Assembly (NCBI GenBank): GCA_049516635.1
Contig: JBEKSX010000010.1
Span: forward strand, 10,331-74,330
Length of the DNA stretch: 64,000 nucleotides
DNA from: JBEKSX01 sp049516635
GTDB lineage: Bacteria > Bacteroidota > Ignavibacteria > Tepidaquicellales > OLB5
Reading direction: 5' to 3'
Shown here: positions 57,133 to 64,000 of the stretch, in pieces
Position numbering within the stretch: the stretch's first letter is position 1
How the letters are laid out: each line of letters opens with the position of its first letter
Program-made: the position numbers and the translations under genes
Notes under the pieces: model-generated
Told to the model about the DNA's origin: nothing
Databases searched by the model: none
What the model saw: the letters and a program-made list of their open reading frames with translations, nothing else

Positions 57133-57918
57133 TTACCTGCTCGTCAGGCTAATTTTACCGTTCGTCACATCTATTTTCATCACTGGTTCGGGATTTACTA
57201 TATAACCCTTAAATGACTTCTTTTCAGCCTGTACATTAGTAAACTGGAGATTTTCATTAGTGATCTTTCCGTTGGTAACATCCGCATCGACCGTACCGGT
57301 GAATGACTTGCTTAAGCCAAGCTTAACACTTCCGTTCACTACCGAGATGTTCATTCCCCTGGTTGAATCAAGGCTTCCCTCAAGAGTACCGTTTGTAATA
57401 TCAACTGTCCCTTTACCGCTAAAGCGTTCAGCTTTCACATTGCCGTTTGTCACATCTAATTCAGCTGTGCTGCTGAAACCGGTCATGTTTATATCTCCAT
57501 TAGTATTGTCAATTGAAATATCCATATTCGGAGGAACAATTAGCTCGTAATTAATTCGTACCGCGGATAGTGAAAAACTGATGAAGTTTTTTCCTTTATG
57601 GATTTCGCTGGAGATATTTATACGGTCCCCCGATGTATCGATGTTTATTTCGATATAATCGAGCGGTTTATCAAGGTCATTTTTTCTTACCCTATCTATC
57701 TTAATTGCTTTCACAACCAAAACGCGGGCAGAATCACTCTTTACCAGACTTATATTACCGTTCGAATTCTCAAGAGATACTTTCGTTTTTCCTGTTGTAT
57801 TAACCTGGTACTTAACCGTATCTTTTTTTTCATATTTCTTCATGAACGCACTGCATCCCGGTAAAACAAGAGATAAAATTATGAATACCATTATGGATAA
57901 AACTATTTTCGATTTCAT
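57133..57918 (-). CDS. DUF4097-type lipoprotein with repeated TNG strands
   Basis: The start at 57918 (MKSKIVLSIMVFII) follows AAAGGGGTAG and gives 261 residues with a lipobox (LPGC near residue 23). The mature part consists of repeated short strands with T-N-G turns: DNTNGDINMTG, DVTNGNVKAE, DITNGTLEGS, DVTNGKITN and DVTNGKISL, forming a right-handed beta-helix or solenoid as in DUF4097 'putative adhesin' proteins. It lies between the DUF6249-like and sigma-factor genes of a leftward operon. Function is unknown; it may be part of the sensing system or a target of it. Confidence 0.82.
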   Translation of the reverse strand: MKSKIVLSIMVFIILSLVLPGCSAFMKKYEKKDTVKYQVNTTGKTKVSLENSNGNISLVKSDSARVLVVKAIKIDRVRKNDLDKPLDYIEINIDTSGDRINISSEIHKGKNFISFSLSAVRINYELIVPPNMDISIDNTNGDINMTGFSSTAELDVTNGNVKAERFSGKGTVDITNGTLEGSLDSTRGMNISVVNGSVKLGLSKSFTGTVDADVTNGKITNENLQFTNVQAEKKSFKGYIVNPEPVMKIDVTNGKISLTSR

Positions 57919-57931
57919 TATACTACCCCTT

Positions 57932-58345
57932 TCAATTTTGTTTGGGCGTAGTGTCCTGGACGGTGGAGGTAATTGAATTTCCATTCATTTTCCTCCTTAC
58001 GATGAGGTAATATAATAGAAATCCCGCACCGCCTGCAAGAAGCAATACAGCTATCGTTATATCATCTTCCATATCGTACACATTTTCAAGTATCTTAGCA
58101 ATTAAGAAGCCAGCCCCAAGGAAAGCAAGAAGAATACCCCATTTCAGAGTCCTGTAAGGCGAGTAAGTCCTTTTGCTGCTATCGGTGAAATAAGCTTTCA
58201 ACTCTTCTGCAGATAGCCCTTTCTCTATTAATCTCATCCTCTCCTTATGCTTGCTTTGAATGGCCCAGAATATTAATATGCCCGGTATCCCAAAGGTAAA
58301 AATGATTGCTATCACAGGGATCATATTTTCAATGACTTTATCCAT
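57932..58345 (-). CDS. DUF6249-like membrane protein of the ECF-sigma operon
   Basis: The 137-residue protein has an N-terminal helix (IPVIAIIFTFGIPGILIFWAI), then KHKERMRLIEKGLSAEEL, and two more helices (WGILLAFLGAGFLIA, IAVLLLAGGAGFLLYYLIV). The H-K-E-R-M-x-x-I-E-K-G pattern after the first helix is common in DUF6249-type proteins beside ECF sigma genes in Bacteroidota. It is the first gene of the operon and has AAGGAG before its start. Function unknown. Confidence 0.75.
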   Translation of the reverse strand: MDKVIENMIPVIAIIFTFGIPGILIFWAIQSKHKERMRLIEKGLSAEELKAYFTDSSKRTYSPYRTLKWGILLAFLGAGFLIAKILENVYDMEDDITIAVLLLAGGAGFLLYYLIVRRKMNGNSITSTVQDTTPKQN

Positions 58346-58836
58346 TTTGTATTTCTCCTTCTATTGTGCCTGTTCCTGTTAAATAACAAGCTTTTTGATG
58401 TTTTGGAACGAATTTTAATTCTTTTTCTATTTGTTTTGACTATAGTTTAAAAAAAAGGTTTCAAATAGAGCTGCCGGAATAATTCCATCTAAATAGCATA
58501 AATCATAGAAAATCCCCATTATGATAATCCTTAGGGGAAAGGTGTGATTGTCAGATTTATTCAAACCATAAAATATAAATGATCAAAGAATATACTCAGA
58601 TTGCCAGAACACAACCCGATTATGCAAAGAAGGAACTGCGTATACTAGGTTACAATTTTTTACATCTATCATTAAAAAATTTAAAATAATTTTTGTTATT
58701 ATACGAAAACAGCACAACTCAATTTTGCTGAAGTAATTTAAAATAAGTTTTAACTATCTTAACAAGGTAATATGGACTTTAAAATACCAATTTTTTTTAT
58801 TTTATTTGAAAGTCTATATAAGTAAGAAAACTGATA
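58346..58836. other. AT-rich divergent region between the sigma operon and the redox operon
   Basis: This 491-base gap must carry the leftward sigma-operon promoter and the rightward cytochrome-operon promoter. It contains the short ORF at 58579-58689. No repeat of the local palindromic families and no RNA gene was seen. Confidence 0.5.
58579..58689 (+). other. Short ORF of 36 codons, unrecognised
   Basis: ATG to TAA encodes MIKEYTQIARTQPDYAKKEL and a further 16 residues. There is no good ribosome binding site and no family I recognise, so this may be a gene fragment or chance. Confidence 0.15.
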
Positions 58837-59184
58837 TTGCCCGAATCCTATAAACAAAATAAGTCCGGAGTGAGAGCTATTAAGTTACTTTCAATAATAT
58901 CATTGCTATTATTGAGCGTCCTGTATTTGTACTGCAATGGTCCTTTCCCCTCACAGACTAAATCCGATGTTCCTTCAGACCATACCATTTCAAAAAACGG
59001 CGTATTACATAAGCCCGGTGAAACAAACCCGCAGGAAGAATGTACCGAATGCCACGGAGCGGATCTGAGGGGCGGTGTTTACAATGATAATGGCGTTTTA
59101 AAAGCATGCCAATCGTGCTATCAGTGCCATAGTTCTCTATGGAAAGGACGCGGAGGCGGTGATATGAATTTTTTTAAACGCTAA
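58837..59184 (+). CDS. Dihaem cytochrome c-like membrane-anchored protein
   Basis: The frame starts at a TTG (58837, 115 residues); a GTG at 58870 also keeps the hydrophobic segment (LLSIISLLLLSVLYLYC) and may be the true start. The segment ends at a cysteine, though tyrosine at -1 is unusual for a lipobox. The mature part has two haem motifs: CTECH near residue 69 and CYQCH near residue 97, so it likely binds two c-type haems. It is the first gene of the redox operon (TlpA next, 5 bases away). It may deliver electrons at the outer face of the inner membrane or outer membrane. Confidence 0.75.
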   Translation: MPESYKQNKSGVRAIKLLSIISLLLLSVLYLYCNGPFPSQTKSDVPSDHTISKNGVLHKPGETNPQEECTECHGADLRGGVYNDNGVLKACQSCYQCHSSLWKGRGGGDMNFFKR

Positions 59185-59189
59185 AGCAT

Positions 59190-59693
59190 ATGAAAATTTA
59201 CAGATCGATATTTTTTCTCCTGCTTTTTCTTATGTTACATAAGAACGGATTTTCACAGGAAACCGGCAAACCTTTTCTTGATTTCACAGCGGTGACAACC
59301 GCAGGACAGCAAATGAAGCTTACCGACCTGACAGGTAAAGTGATCTTTCTCGACTTCTGGGCGAGCTGGTGCAAACCCTGCAAAGAAGAATTCCCTTACC
59401 TAATAAAACTCTACAGTGACTATAAGGACAGTGGTTTTGTTGTGGTTGCAGTGAATGTCGATACCGATAGGGACAAGCTTGATAAATTTATAAATAACCT
59501 GGGCACCGATGTACCATTCACCGTAGTGATTGATAAAGAAGGCAAAATACCGGACCTGTATAAGCTTGATGCGATGCCTACATCTTTTGTGATAGATAAA
59601 AAAGGTATAATAAGATACAGGCATACAGGATTTGAATTATCCGATAAAGAAACCTATTCAAAAGAGATCCCGGAGCTGCTGAACCAAAATTAA
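59190..59693 (+). CDS. TlpA/ResA-like thiol-disulfide oxidoreductase
   Basis: The 167-residue protein has a signal peptide (residues 1-22, ending GFSQ) and a thioredoxin fold with FLDFWASWCKPCKEEFPYL (active Cys61 and Cys64, CKPC). DAMPTSFVIDKKGIIRYRH carries the cis-proline. TlpA/ResA proteins reduce periplasmic thiols, for example haem-binding CxxCH before cytochrome maturation. That would suit the upstream dihaem protein or the Cys-rich lipoprotein that follows. Confidence 0.92.
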   Translation: MKIYRSIFFLLLFLMLHKNGFSQETGKPFLDFTAVTTAGQQMKLTDLTGKVIFLDFWASWCKPCKEEFPYLIKLYSDYKDSGFVVVAVNVDTDRDKLDKFINNLGTDVPFTVVIDKEGKIPDLYKLDAMPTSFVIDKKGIIRYRHTGFELSDKETYSKEIPELLNQN

Positions 59694-59703
59694 TTTATTT
59701 TCA

Positions 59704-59925
59704 ATGAAGATCATAAAATATATATTCATACTGCTAGCATTGTTTTCGATCGTTTTTTCCGGGTGCACAACCGTGCAGCCCTGGGAACGCGAGCGTCTTT
59801 CCGATCCCAATATGATATTCGACGAGAACCCCATCCAGAAAGGGATATACGAACATTATATAAACATACGCGAAGGATCCGAAGGGGGTGACGGTTCGCA
59901 AAGCGGCGGGTGCGGGTGTGGGTAG
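59704..59925 (+). CDS. DUF4266 tiny lipoprotein with C-terminal GGCGCG
   Basis: The 73-residue protein has a lipoprotein signal peptide (lipobox FSGC, Cys20) and the DUF4266 core VQPWERERLSDPNMIFDENP. It ends in a glycine-rich tail with SGGCGCG, giving two cysteines at the C-terminus. That tail is a family trait as I recall and could bind a metal or be a substrate for thiol chemistry. It is encoded between TlpA and DUF3570 and overlaps the latter by 38 bases (or 8 if DUF3570 starts at 59918). Function is unknown. Confidence 0.88.
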   Translation: MKIIKYIFILLALFSIVFSGCTTVQPWERERLSDPNMIFDENPIQKGIYEHYINIREGSEGGDGSQSGGCGCG

Positions 59926-61066
59926 AGCGATATTTTTTATTTTCATATTTTCAATCATCTTATTCGGTAATTCCCGCGCACAGGATCAACCCGCGGAAGA
60001 GCTTCAGATAGATTTTAATTCATATTTCGATAACTTCAATGTCGATGTGTTCTTCCCTTCTATAAGCATTAATAAAAACATATCCAAAACAACAAGCATT
60101 ACCGGAAGATACATGACGGATATAATTAGCGCGGCTTCGATGAAGAGTACCTTCATTGTGGACGGTGTTACTTCAGCAACAACGAAGCACGTAGGCGGCG
60201 GTGACAATACTCCTGATGAGTGGAGGCACCAGTTCAGCGGGGGTATAATACAGAATATCCTCGAAGGGACAGCTATGCTGAATGCAAGTTACAGCACTGA
60301 GCACGATTATTCCTCTAAAACATTAATTGTAAATCTTTCTTATCCTTTCGCGAAGAAAAATACCGTTCTGCATTACGGATATACTGCGAGCTGGGATCTC
60401 GTCTTTCCGCAGGTCGCATTCTGGACCAGACAGAGAAATGCGTATTCCTCGGATATCTCCCTGACACAGATACTTGCTAAAAATCTGATCGCCCAAATGA
60501 TATTCTCGTATTCAACCATCAGGGGTGAACAAACAGACGGTTACCAGGTTGTAAAAATAATAGAGAATGAAACAGTTCAAACTCTAAATGCAGTACATCC
60601 GGATTTCAGGGCAAGGCGGACTGCAGGCTTAATGACAAATTACGGATTCACGAAAAGTTCGACCATTGAGCTTGATTACAGATACTACTGGGATAACTGG
60701 AATATAGTTTCTCACACGATAACCAGCACATTCAAAACTCACCTAAGCCAGCTGCTGAATTTAGATCTGGAATTAAGGCAGTACATTCAGACAAGAGCAT
60801 TTTTCTTCCAACCTGTTTATACGCAGGTCGAAAAATATATGGCAGTGGAAGGAAGCTTGAACTCCGGTTATTCAAATGAAGGCCTCTTAACGCTTACCTT
60901 CAGCGGAAATAAAAAATATAAAGTACCCCTGCTGAACAGTGATAAGATGCAGATTATAACAACACTGGGTTTTTATCACAGGCATACCGATACTCCAGAC
61001 TGGCACAGTCTTTACACCGAGCTGTATGCATATTTATTTAATCTCGGATTCAGAATAAAATTTTAA
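59888..61066 (+). CDS. DUF3570 outer-membrane protein with an ApbE-like acceptor motif
   Basis: The frame starts at GTG 59888 (392 residues); a GTG at 59918, in the stop region of DUF4266, would give a shorter leader and is also plausible. The N-terminus has a hydrophobic segment (AIFFIFIFSIILFGNSRAQ) and the rest is strand-rich and aromatic (YGYTASWDLVF, LELRQYIQTRAFFF), ending NLGFRIKF, typical of an outer-membrane barrel and of DUF3570. Residues 78-84 (DIISAAS) and 92-98 (DGVTSAT, at 60161-60181) resemble the D-x-x-S/T-G/S-A-T site that ApbE flavinylates, and an apbE gene lies two genes on. Flavinylation is inference. Confidence 0.85.
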   Translation: MTVRKAAGAGVGRAIFFIFIFSIILFGNSRAQDQPAEELQIDFNSYFDNFNVDVFFPSISINKNISKTTSITGRYMTDIISAASMKSTFIVDGVTSATTKHVGGGDNTPDEWRHQFSGGIIQNILEGTAMLNASYSTEHDYSSKTLIVNLSYPFAKKNTVLHYGYTASWDLVFPQVAFWTRQRNAYSSDISLTQILAKNLIAQMIFSYSTIRGEQTDGYQVVKIIENETVQTLNAVHPDFRARRTAGLMTNYGFTKSSTIELDYRYYWDNWNIVSHTITSTFKTHLSQLLNLDLELRQYIQTRAFFFQPVYTQVEKYMAVEGSLNSGYSNEGLLTLTFSGNKKYKVPLLNSDKMQIITTLGFYHRHTDTPDWHSLYTELYAYLFNLGFRIKF

Positions 61067-61078
61067 TTTTAAAAGAAC

Positions 61079-61723
61079 ATGGACCGCAGAAATTTTTTAA
61101 AAACAAGCACATTTCTTCTGGCTTCGGCTTCATTAGCACCGTCATTACTGAGATCGAAAAAACTTTTTGCATTACCTGCTAAAATCGAAAATTTCTCGTT
61201 TGATATCGTAACCGATGATGAGGACAGGGCGATACTGCTCGGAGAAGGATTGATAAAAGAAGCATATCCCGATGCAGGAAAGATCCTGTTCCGTGAATAT
61301 AAGATGGAGGGTGTTCACACAGGAGACATTGTTTACATGAAAGATAACCGCCTTATAAATTATAAATCCGATACAAGAGATATTTCCTCCGAGCTAAGAG
61401 AGATAGCAAAAGAACTCGCACTCCCTAAAAAGATGGAGAATCCGGTTTGCCTACGATTTTATTCAGAAAGTGACGGCTCTGCCGGGAAATTCCTCGTATT
61501 TCATAAGGATATAATGATACGGAAAATTGAACCGAGCGTAAGCAGTAAGACATATACTGTTCAAGGCTCGAAAGGAGATCTTGTAATAGAAACAAGCAAT
61601 AATAAAGCGAAGGTCATAGAATCATCATGCACACACAAAACGTGCATGAGCATGAAAAGCATAAGCAGATCATCGGAATATATCGTGTGCATCCCGAATG
61701 AGATACAGATAATCGGCGAGTAA
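61079..61723 (+). CDS. Exported protein with C-terminal NusG domain II-like module
   Basis: The 214-residue protein opens MDRRNFLKTSTFLLASASLA, a twin-arginine-like leader (R-R-N-F-L-K). The C-terminal 60 residues (TVQGSKGDLVIETSNNKAKVIESSC, then THKTCM and YIVCIPNEIQIIG) match the NusG domain II / DUF1312 pattern with three cysteines and C-I-P-N, a module found in exported proteins beside ApbE and RnfG-like genes. The middle (residues 40-150) is unrecognised. It follows DUF3570 by 12 bases and precedes apbE by 20. It may handle electrons or metals via its cysteines. Confidence 0.78.
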   Translation: MDRRNFLKTSTFLLASASLAPSLLRSKKLFALPAKIENFSFDIVTDDEDRAILLGEGLIKEAYPDAGKILFREYKMEGVHTGDIVYMKDNRLINYKSDTRDISSELREIAKELALPKKMENPVCLRFYSESDGSAGKFLVFHKDIMIRKIEPSVSSKTYTVQGSKGDLVIETSNNKAKVIESSCTHKTCMSMKSISRSSEYIVCIPNEIQIIGE

Positions 61724-61743
61724 TTCCTATTTATACTTACACT

Positions 61744-62772
61744 TTGAAGATCATAAAAATATTCCTCACCTGCTTCTATATTTATACCTTCACAACGCAA
61801 ATCTTTCCCCAGAATAAGAACACACTGCTGTTCGAATCCACCGCAACAAAGTACCTTATGGGTACTAAATTCACTATCACGGCTACCTCAACAAGCGTCG
61901 ATTCGGCTAAGAAGGCGATGTATTACGCTCTAAAAGAAGTGGAGAGAATCGAAAATCTAATGAGCTCAACTAAAGAAAGCACTGATATATACTGGATAAA
62001 TAAAGATGCGGGGATGAACCCTGTGAAGGTGAGTTATGAAACTTATTCGATAATTCAGAGATCGATCAAATATTCAGAACAATATGACGGGATTTTCGAT
62101 ATAACGATCGGTCCTATATCAGATCTATGGGGATTTAATTCGGATAATCCCGTAACCAAAGTCCCACCGGAAAAGGTAATAGACTCACTGGTTAAATTTG
62201 TGGATTACAAAAAAATTATTCTGAACGAAGCGGATACAACGGTATTCTTACCTGAGGCACCGATGAAGCTGGACCTCGGTGGTATAGCAAAAGGTTATGC
62301 TGTTGACAGGGCTTCGGGCATCATGAAAAAAATGGGCATGAAGAACTTCTTCGTCAACGGAGGAGGTGACGTGTATATATCGGGATATAAGGACGGGATA
62401 AATAAATGGTCGATGGGCATAGAGCACCCGCGTGATCCGAACAAGATAATCGGAGAATTACTTCTGACCGATATGGCTATCGGTACCAGCGGTGATTATG
62501 AGAGATACGCCATAATAGACGGTGTGAGGTATTGTCATATCTTCGATACAAAGACAGGATATCCTGCAAGGCTCTCTCAAAGTGCATCAGCCATTGCACC
62601 AACCACAGAAGAAGCCGTAATCTTATCCAAGCTTTTATTCATATTAGGATATGAGAAATATAATGAAGTAAAGGAAAAGTTAAAAACTGAAGGAGTGATT
62701 GTAGATTCATCCGGCGGAGTACATTATGATGAAGCTTTGAAAGACAAGTATGGATTTACAATTGTGAAATGA
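61744..62772 (+). CDS. apbE: FAD:protein FMN transferase ApbE
   Basis: The 342-residue protein starts at TTG with a signal peptide (IFLTCFYIYTFTTQIFPQ). It shows the ApbE pattern: YLMGTKFTIT, INKDAGMNPVKVS, FDITIGPISDLWGF, KLDLGGIAKGYAVDRASG, NFFVNGGGDVYISG, and IGTSGDYERY with CHIFDTKTGYPA, including the aspartates that bind magnesium. ApbE transfers FMN from FAD to a Thr/Ser in the D-x-x-S/T-G/S-A-T motif of exported proteins. It is the last gene of the redox operon and faces the next gene across a repeat. The likely local substrate is the DUF3570 protein. Confidence 0.94.
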   Translation: MKIIKIFLTCFYIYTFTTQIFPQNKNTLLFESTATKYLMGTKFTITATSTSVDSAKKAMYYALKEVERIENLMSSTKESTDIYWINKDAGMNPVKVSYETYSIIQRSIKYSEQYDGIFDITIGPISDLWGFNSDNPVTKVPPEKVIDSLVKFVDYKKIILNEADTTVFLPEAPMKLDLGGIAKGYAVDRASGIMKKMGMKNFFVNGGGDVYISGYKDGINKWSMGIEHPRDPNKIIGELLLTDMAIGTSGDYERYAIIDGVRYCHIFDTKTGYPARLSQSASAIAPTTEEAVILSKLLFILGYEKYNEVKEKLKTEGVIVDSSGGVHYDEALKDKYGFTIVK

Positions 62773-62776
62773 TTGT

Positions 62777-62885
62777 CTGAACCGCAGATTTAAATGATGA
62801 TAATGATTACCCGGATTAATTATCATAAGTGCATTGAAATTCATAATCAGCGTAATCGTTTAAATCCTTTGAATCTGTGGTTCAG
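62777..62885. repeat. Long imperfect inverted repeat of the GCAGATT/AATCTG family
   Basis: CTGAACCGCAGATT (62777-62790) and AATCTGTGGTTCAG (62872-62885) match in inverse with one mismatch, and the similarity goes on inward for about 34 bases per arm (ending GATTAC / GTAATC) around a loop of about 40. A partial relative, GCAGATTAATCAGTGTAATCG, lies at about 21427-21447. The element sits between two convergent genes and may terminate both. Confidence 0.75.
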
Positions 62886-62922
62886 ATTGTTTTACAAGCT
62901 ACTGCTCTGGAATACCACTTAA

Positions 62923-64000
62923 TTATTTTACCAGAACCATTTTCTTTGACTCTGTAAAATTTCCCGATGTCAGTTTGTAAATATACACCCCACTAGAATA
63001 TTTAGTAGCATCCCACTCAACTTCATATGTGCCGGGTTTGAGCTGCTGGTTAACAAGGGAAGTAACTTCACGTCCGAGGAGGTCGTAGATCTTCAAGGTC
63101 ACGAACCCCCCTACCCCCCTTTCGCTAAGGGGGGACAGTGGTATTGCAAATTTTATCTTAGTAGTCGGATTGAACGGGTTGGGATAATTTTGATATAATG
63201 CATAACTCTGTGGAACAGATTCCGACATTTTTTTCACGCCTATCAATTCTGAAAGTGGTCTTCGCCAAACACCAGCGTCGTATTCACCTGCAAAAACGTA
63301 ATTATCATTAACAGCAAGCATTGTTATATATAGACTGCTTAATCCTTCGTTCTTCTGCACCCAGCTTGCACCGTTATCGGAGCTCGCATAAACGCCGTCT
63401 GTGTATGAACCTGCAAAAACAATATTCTCGCTTGCTGCCAAAGACCAGATAACTGCATTTGCAGAGATACCGTTATTAACCGGAAACCATTGTACACCGT
63501 TATTCGTGGTTGTATAGATGCCGTGCTGGTAAATCCCTGCAAAAATGTTCGTAGTATTATCAGCAAGACATTCGACAGACGAAACACCGGGAAGACCGTT
63601 ACTTACAGATGACCAAATTGCCCCGTTGTTCGTGCTTAAGTATATTCCGGTACCCCCTGTACCTGCAAAAATATTATTCCCGTTAATTAAAATAGCATTA
63701 ATATAGGAATTGTACGGTAAGCCGTTAGTGAGTGCGGTCCAGTTCACACCGTTATTTGTACTTAAATACAATCCGGCACCATATGTCCCTACAAACAAAT
63801 TTGAACCGCTTACTGCCTGACATGTGAGTCCAAGGTGACCTAAAAAATCGCTATTAATCTTATTCCAGTTCGCGCCGCTGTTTGTACTTAAATAAATACC
63901 GTAAGCGTATGAACCGGCATACACATTATTTCCGTTTATCGAAAAATCTGTAACGCTAAAATAATTTGGAAGACCGTTATTAGAAGAGAACCAGTAATTT
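62923..64000 (-). CDS. Secreted propeller with T9SS sorting domain, 5' end outside the window
   Basis: The frame stays open to the right edge (at least 359 codons), so the start lies outside; the GTG at 63924 is only an internal codon. The visible part has blades with IYLSTNNGANW-type motifs (YLSTNSGANW, YLSTNNGVNW, YTTTNNGVQW, YASSDNGASW), a propeller of the sortilin/Ycf48 class. The C-terminus is a type A T9SS sorting domain (NYPNPFNPTT to KKMVLVK), in which LSPLSERGVGG (63106-63138) is inserted in frame between IKFAIP and FVTLKIYD. It is surface-exported by inference and stands alone. Confidence 0.85.
   Translation of the reverse strand, partial: NYWFSSNNGLPNYFSVTDFSINGNNVYAGSYAYGIYLSTNSGANWNKINSDFLGHLGLTCQAVSGSNLFVGTYGAGLYLSTNNGVNWTALTNGLPYNSYINAILINGNNIFAGTGGTGIYLSTNNGAIWSSVSNGLPGVSSVECLADNTTNIFAGIYQHGIYTTTNNGVQWFPVNNGISANAVIWSLAASENIVFAGSYTDGVYASSDNGASWVQKNEGLSSLYITMLAVNDNYVFAGEYDAGVWRRPLSELIGVKKMSESVPQSYALYQNYPNPFNPTTKIKFAIPLSPLSERGVGGFVTLKIYDLLGREVTSLVNQQLKPGTYEVEWDATKYSSGVYIYKLTSGNFTESKKMVLVK
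63106..63138 (-). repeat. In-frame repeat insertion in a T9SS sorting domain (LSPLSERGVGG)
   Basis: The 33 bases encode L-S-P-L-S-E-R-G-V-G-G and contain the CCCCCCTT...AAGGGGGG hairpin, uninterrupted, of the family found at 22118-22159. In the other sorting domains of this window the corresponding point reads S-G-x-V or K-x-x-V with no extra residues. Confidence 0.75.

Noticed and set aside
1..64000. tRNA, rRNA, tmRNA or other structural RNA genes
   Set aside because: I looked in all gaps for T-arm-like GGTTCGA patterns and conserved rRNA segments and found none convincing; a dedicated covariance search would be decisive.

Overview
The window looks like a piece of a low-GC chromosome from the Ignavibacteria / Chlorobiota side of the Bacteroidota-Chlorobiota group. 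The main evidence is a set of secreted proteins ending in a type A type IX secretion (T9SS) sorting domain of the NYPNPFNP...GREV...GVYFY...KKMxLxK kind. The exported Ycf48/BNR-like propellers, the KorAB 2-oxoacid:ferredoxin oxidoreductase, DUF2279, DUF4266/DUF3570 and an exported TrmB-regulated sugar cluster fit the same lineage. This is inference from protein style; no rRNA is present. I found no tRNA, rRNA, CRISPR array, transposase or prophage.

Layout. 0-6 kb: the 5' end of a yggS-type gene, a T9SS sialidase-like protein, and two DUF2279 paralogues around an outer-membrane-like protein. 6-8.5 kb: amtB with a strong terminator, and a methyltransferase. 8.6-12.3 kb: a TauE/SafE-like protein and an arsenic operon arsR-arsM-(AhpD-like)-arsC-acr3 whose operator covers the -10 box. 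12.3-16 kb: a GH130 / GT4-fusion pair. 16-22.3 kb: lipoprotein, Omp28-like T9SS protein, two recently duplicated Ycf48-like T9SS proteins, then about 1.1 kb of nested palindromic repeats. 22.3-27.3 kb: M1 peptidase, CopD-like protein and a Cpx-like spy/response-regulator/kinase operon. 27.5-32.6 kb: NUDIX, ribD, ribE, yjbQ, then small haem-copper-oxidase-like and NnrS-like membrane proteins. 32.7-40.6 kb: GT39, and a leftward sugar/glycolipid cluster (GMC oxidoreductase, epimerase, methyltransferase, GT2, GalE) divergent from a TrmB regulator. 40.6-51 kb: another T9SS propeller, a solitary ABC membrane domain, a duplicated-domain lipoprotein, GT2, nitrilase-like protein, DUF488 and uvrA. 51.4-55.8 kb: rpsF-ssb-rplI-korA-korB. 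55.9-58.3 kb: an ECF sigma operon with a DUF4097 lipoprotein. 58.8-62.8 kb: dihaem cytochrome, TlpA, DUF4266, DUF3570, NusG-II and ApbE. 62.9 kb to the end: another T9SS propeller cut by the window edge.

Two things stand out. First, the 58.8-62.8 kb operon looks like an envelope redox system: an ApbE flavin transferase sits beside a DUF3570 outer-membrane protein carrying DGVTSAT, which matches the ApbE acceptor consensus, and beside a tiny lipoprotein ending in GGCGCG. Second, the dispersed palindromic repeats are nested. A short GC-rich hairpin of about 20 nt sits in the loop of at least four other hairpin repeats for which uninterrupted copies are also present here. Other repeats have entered T9SS genes, two in frame inside the sorting domain and one destroying it.

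Genes mostly run as short operons. Canonical TTGACA/TATAAT-like promoters are visible before arsR, amtB, the TrmB gene and rpsF, and clear rho-independent terminators follow amtB, the Omp28-like gene and korB.
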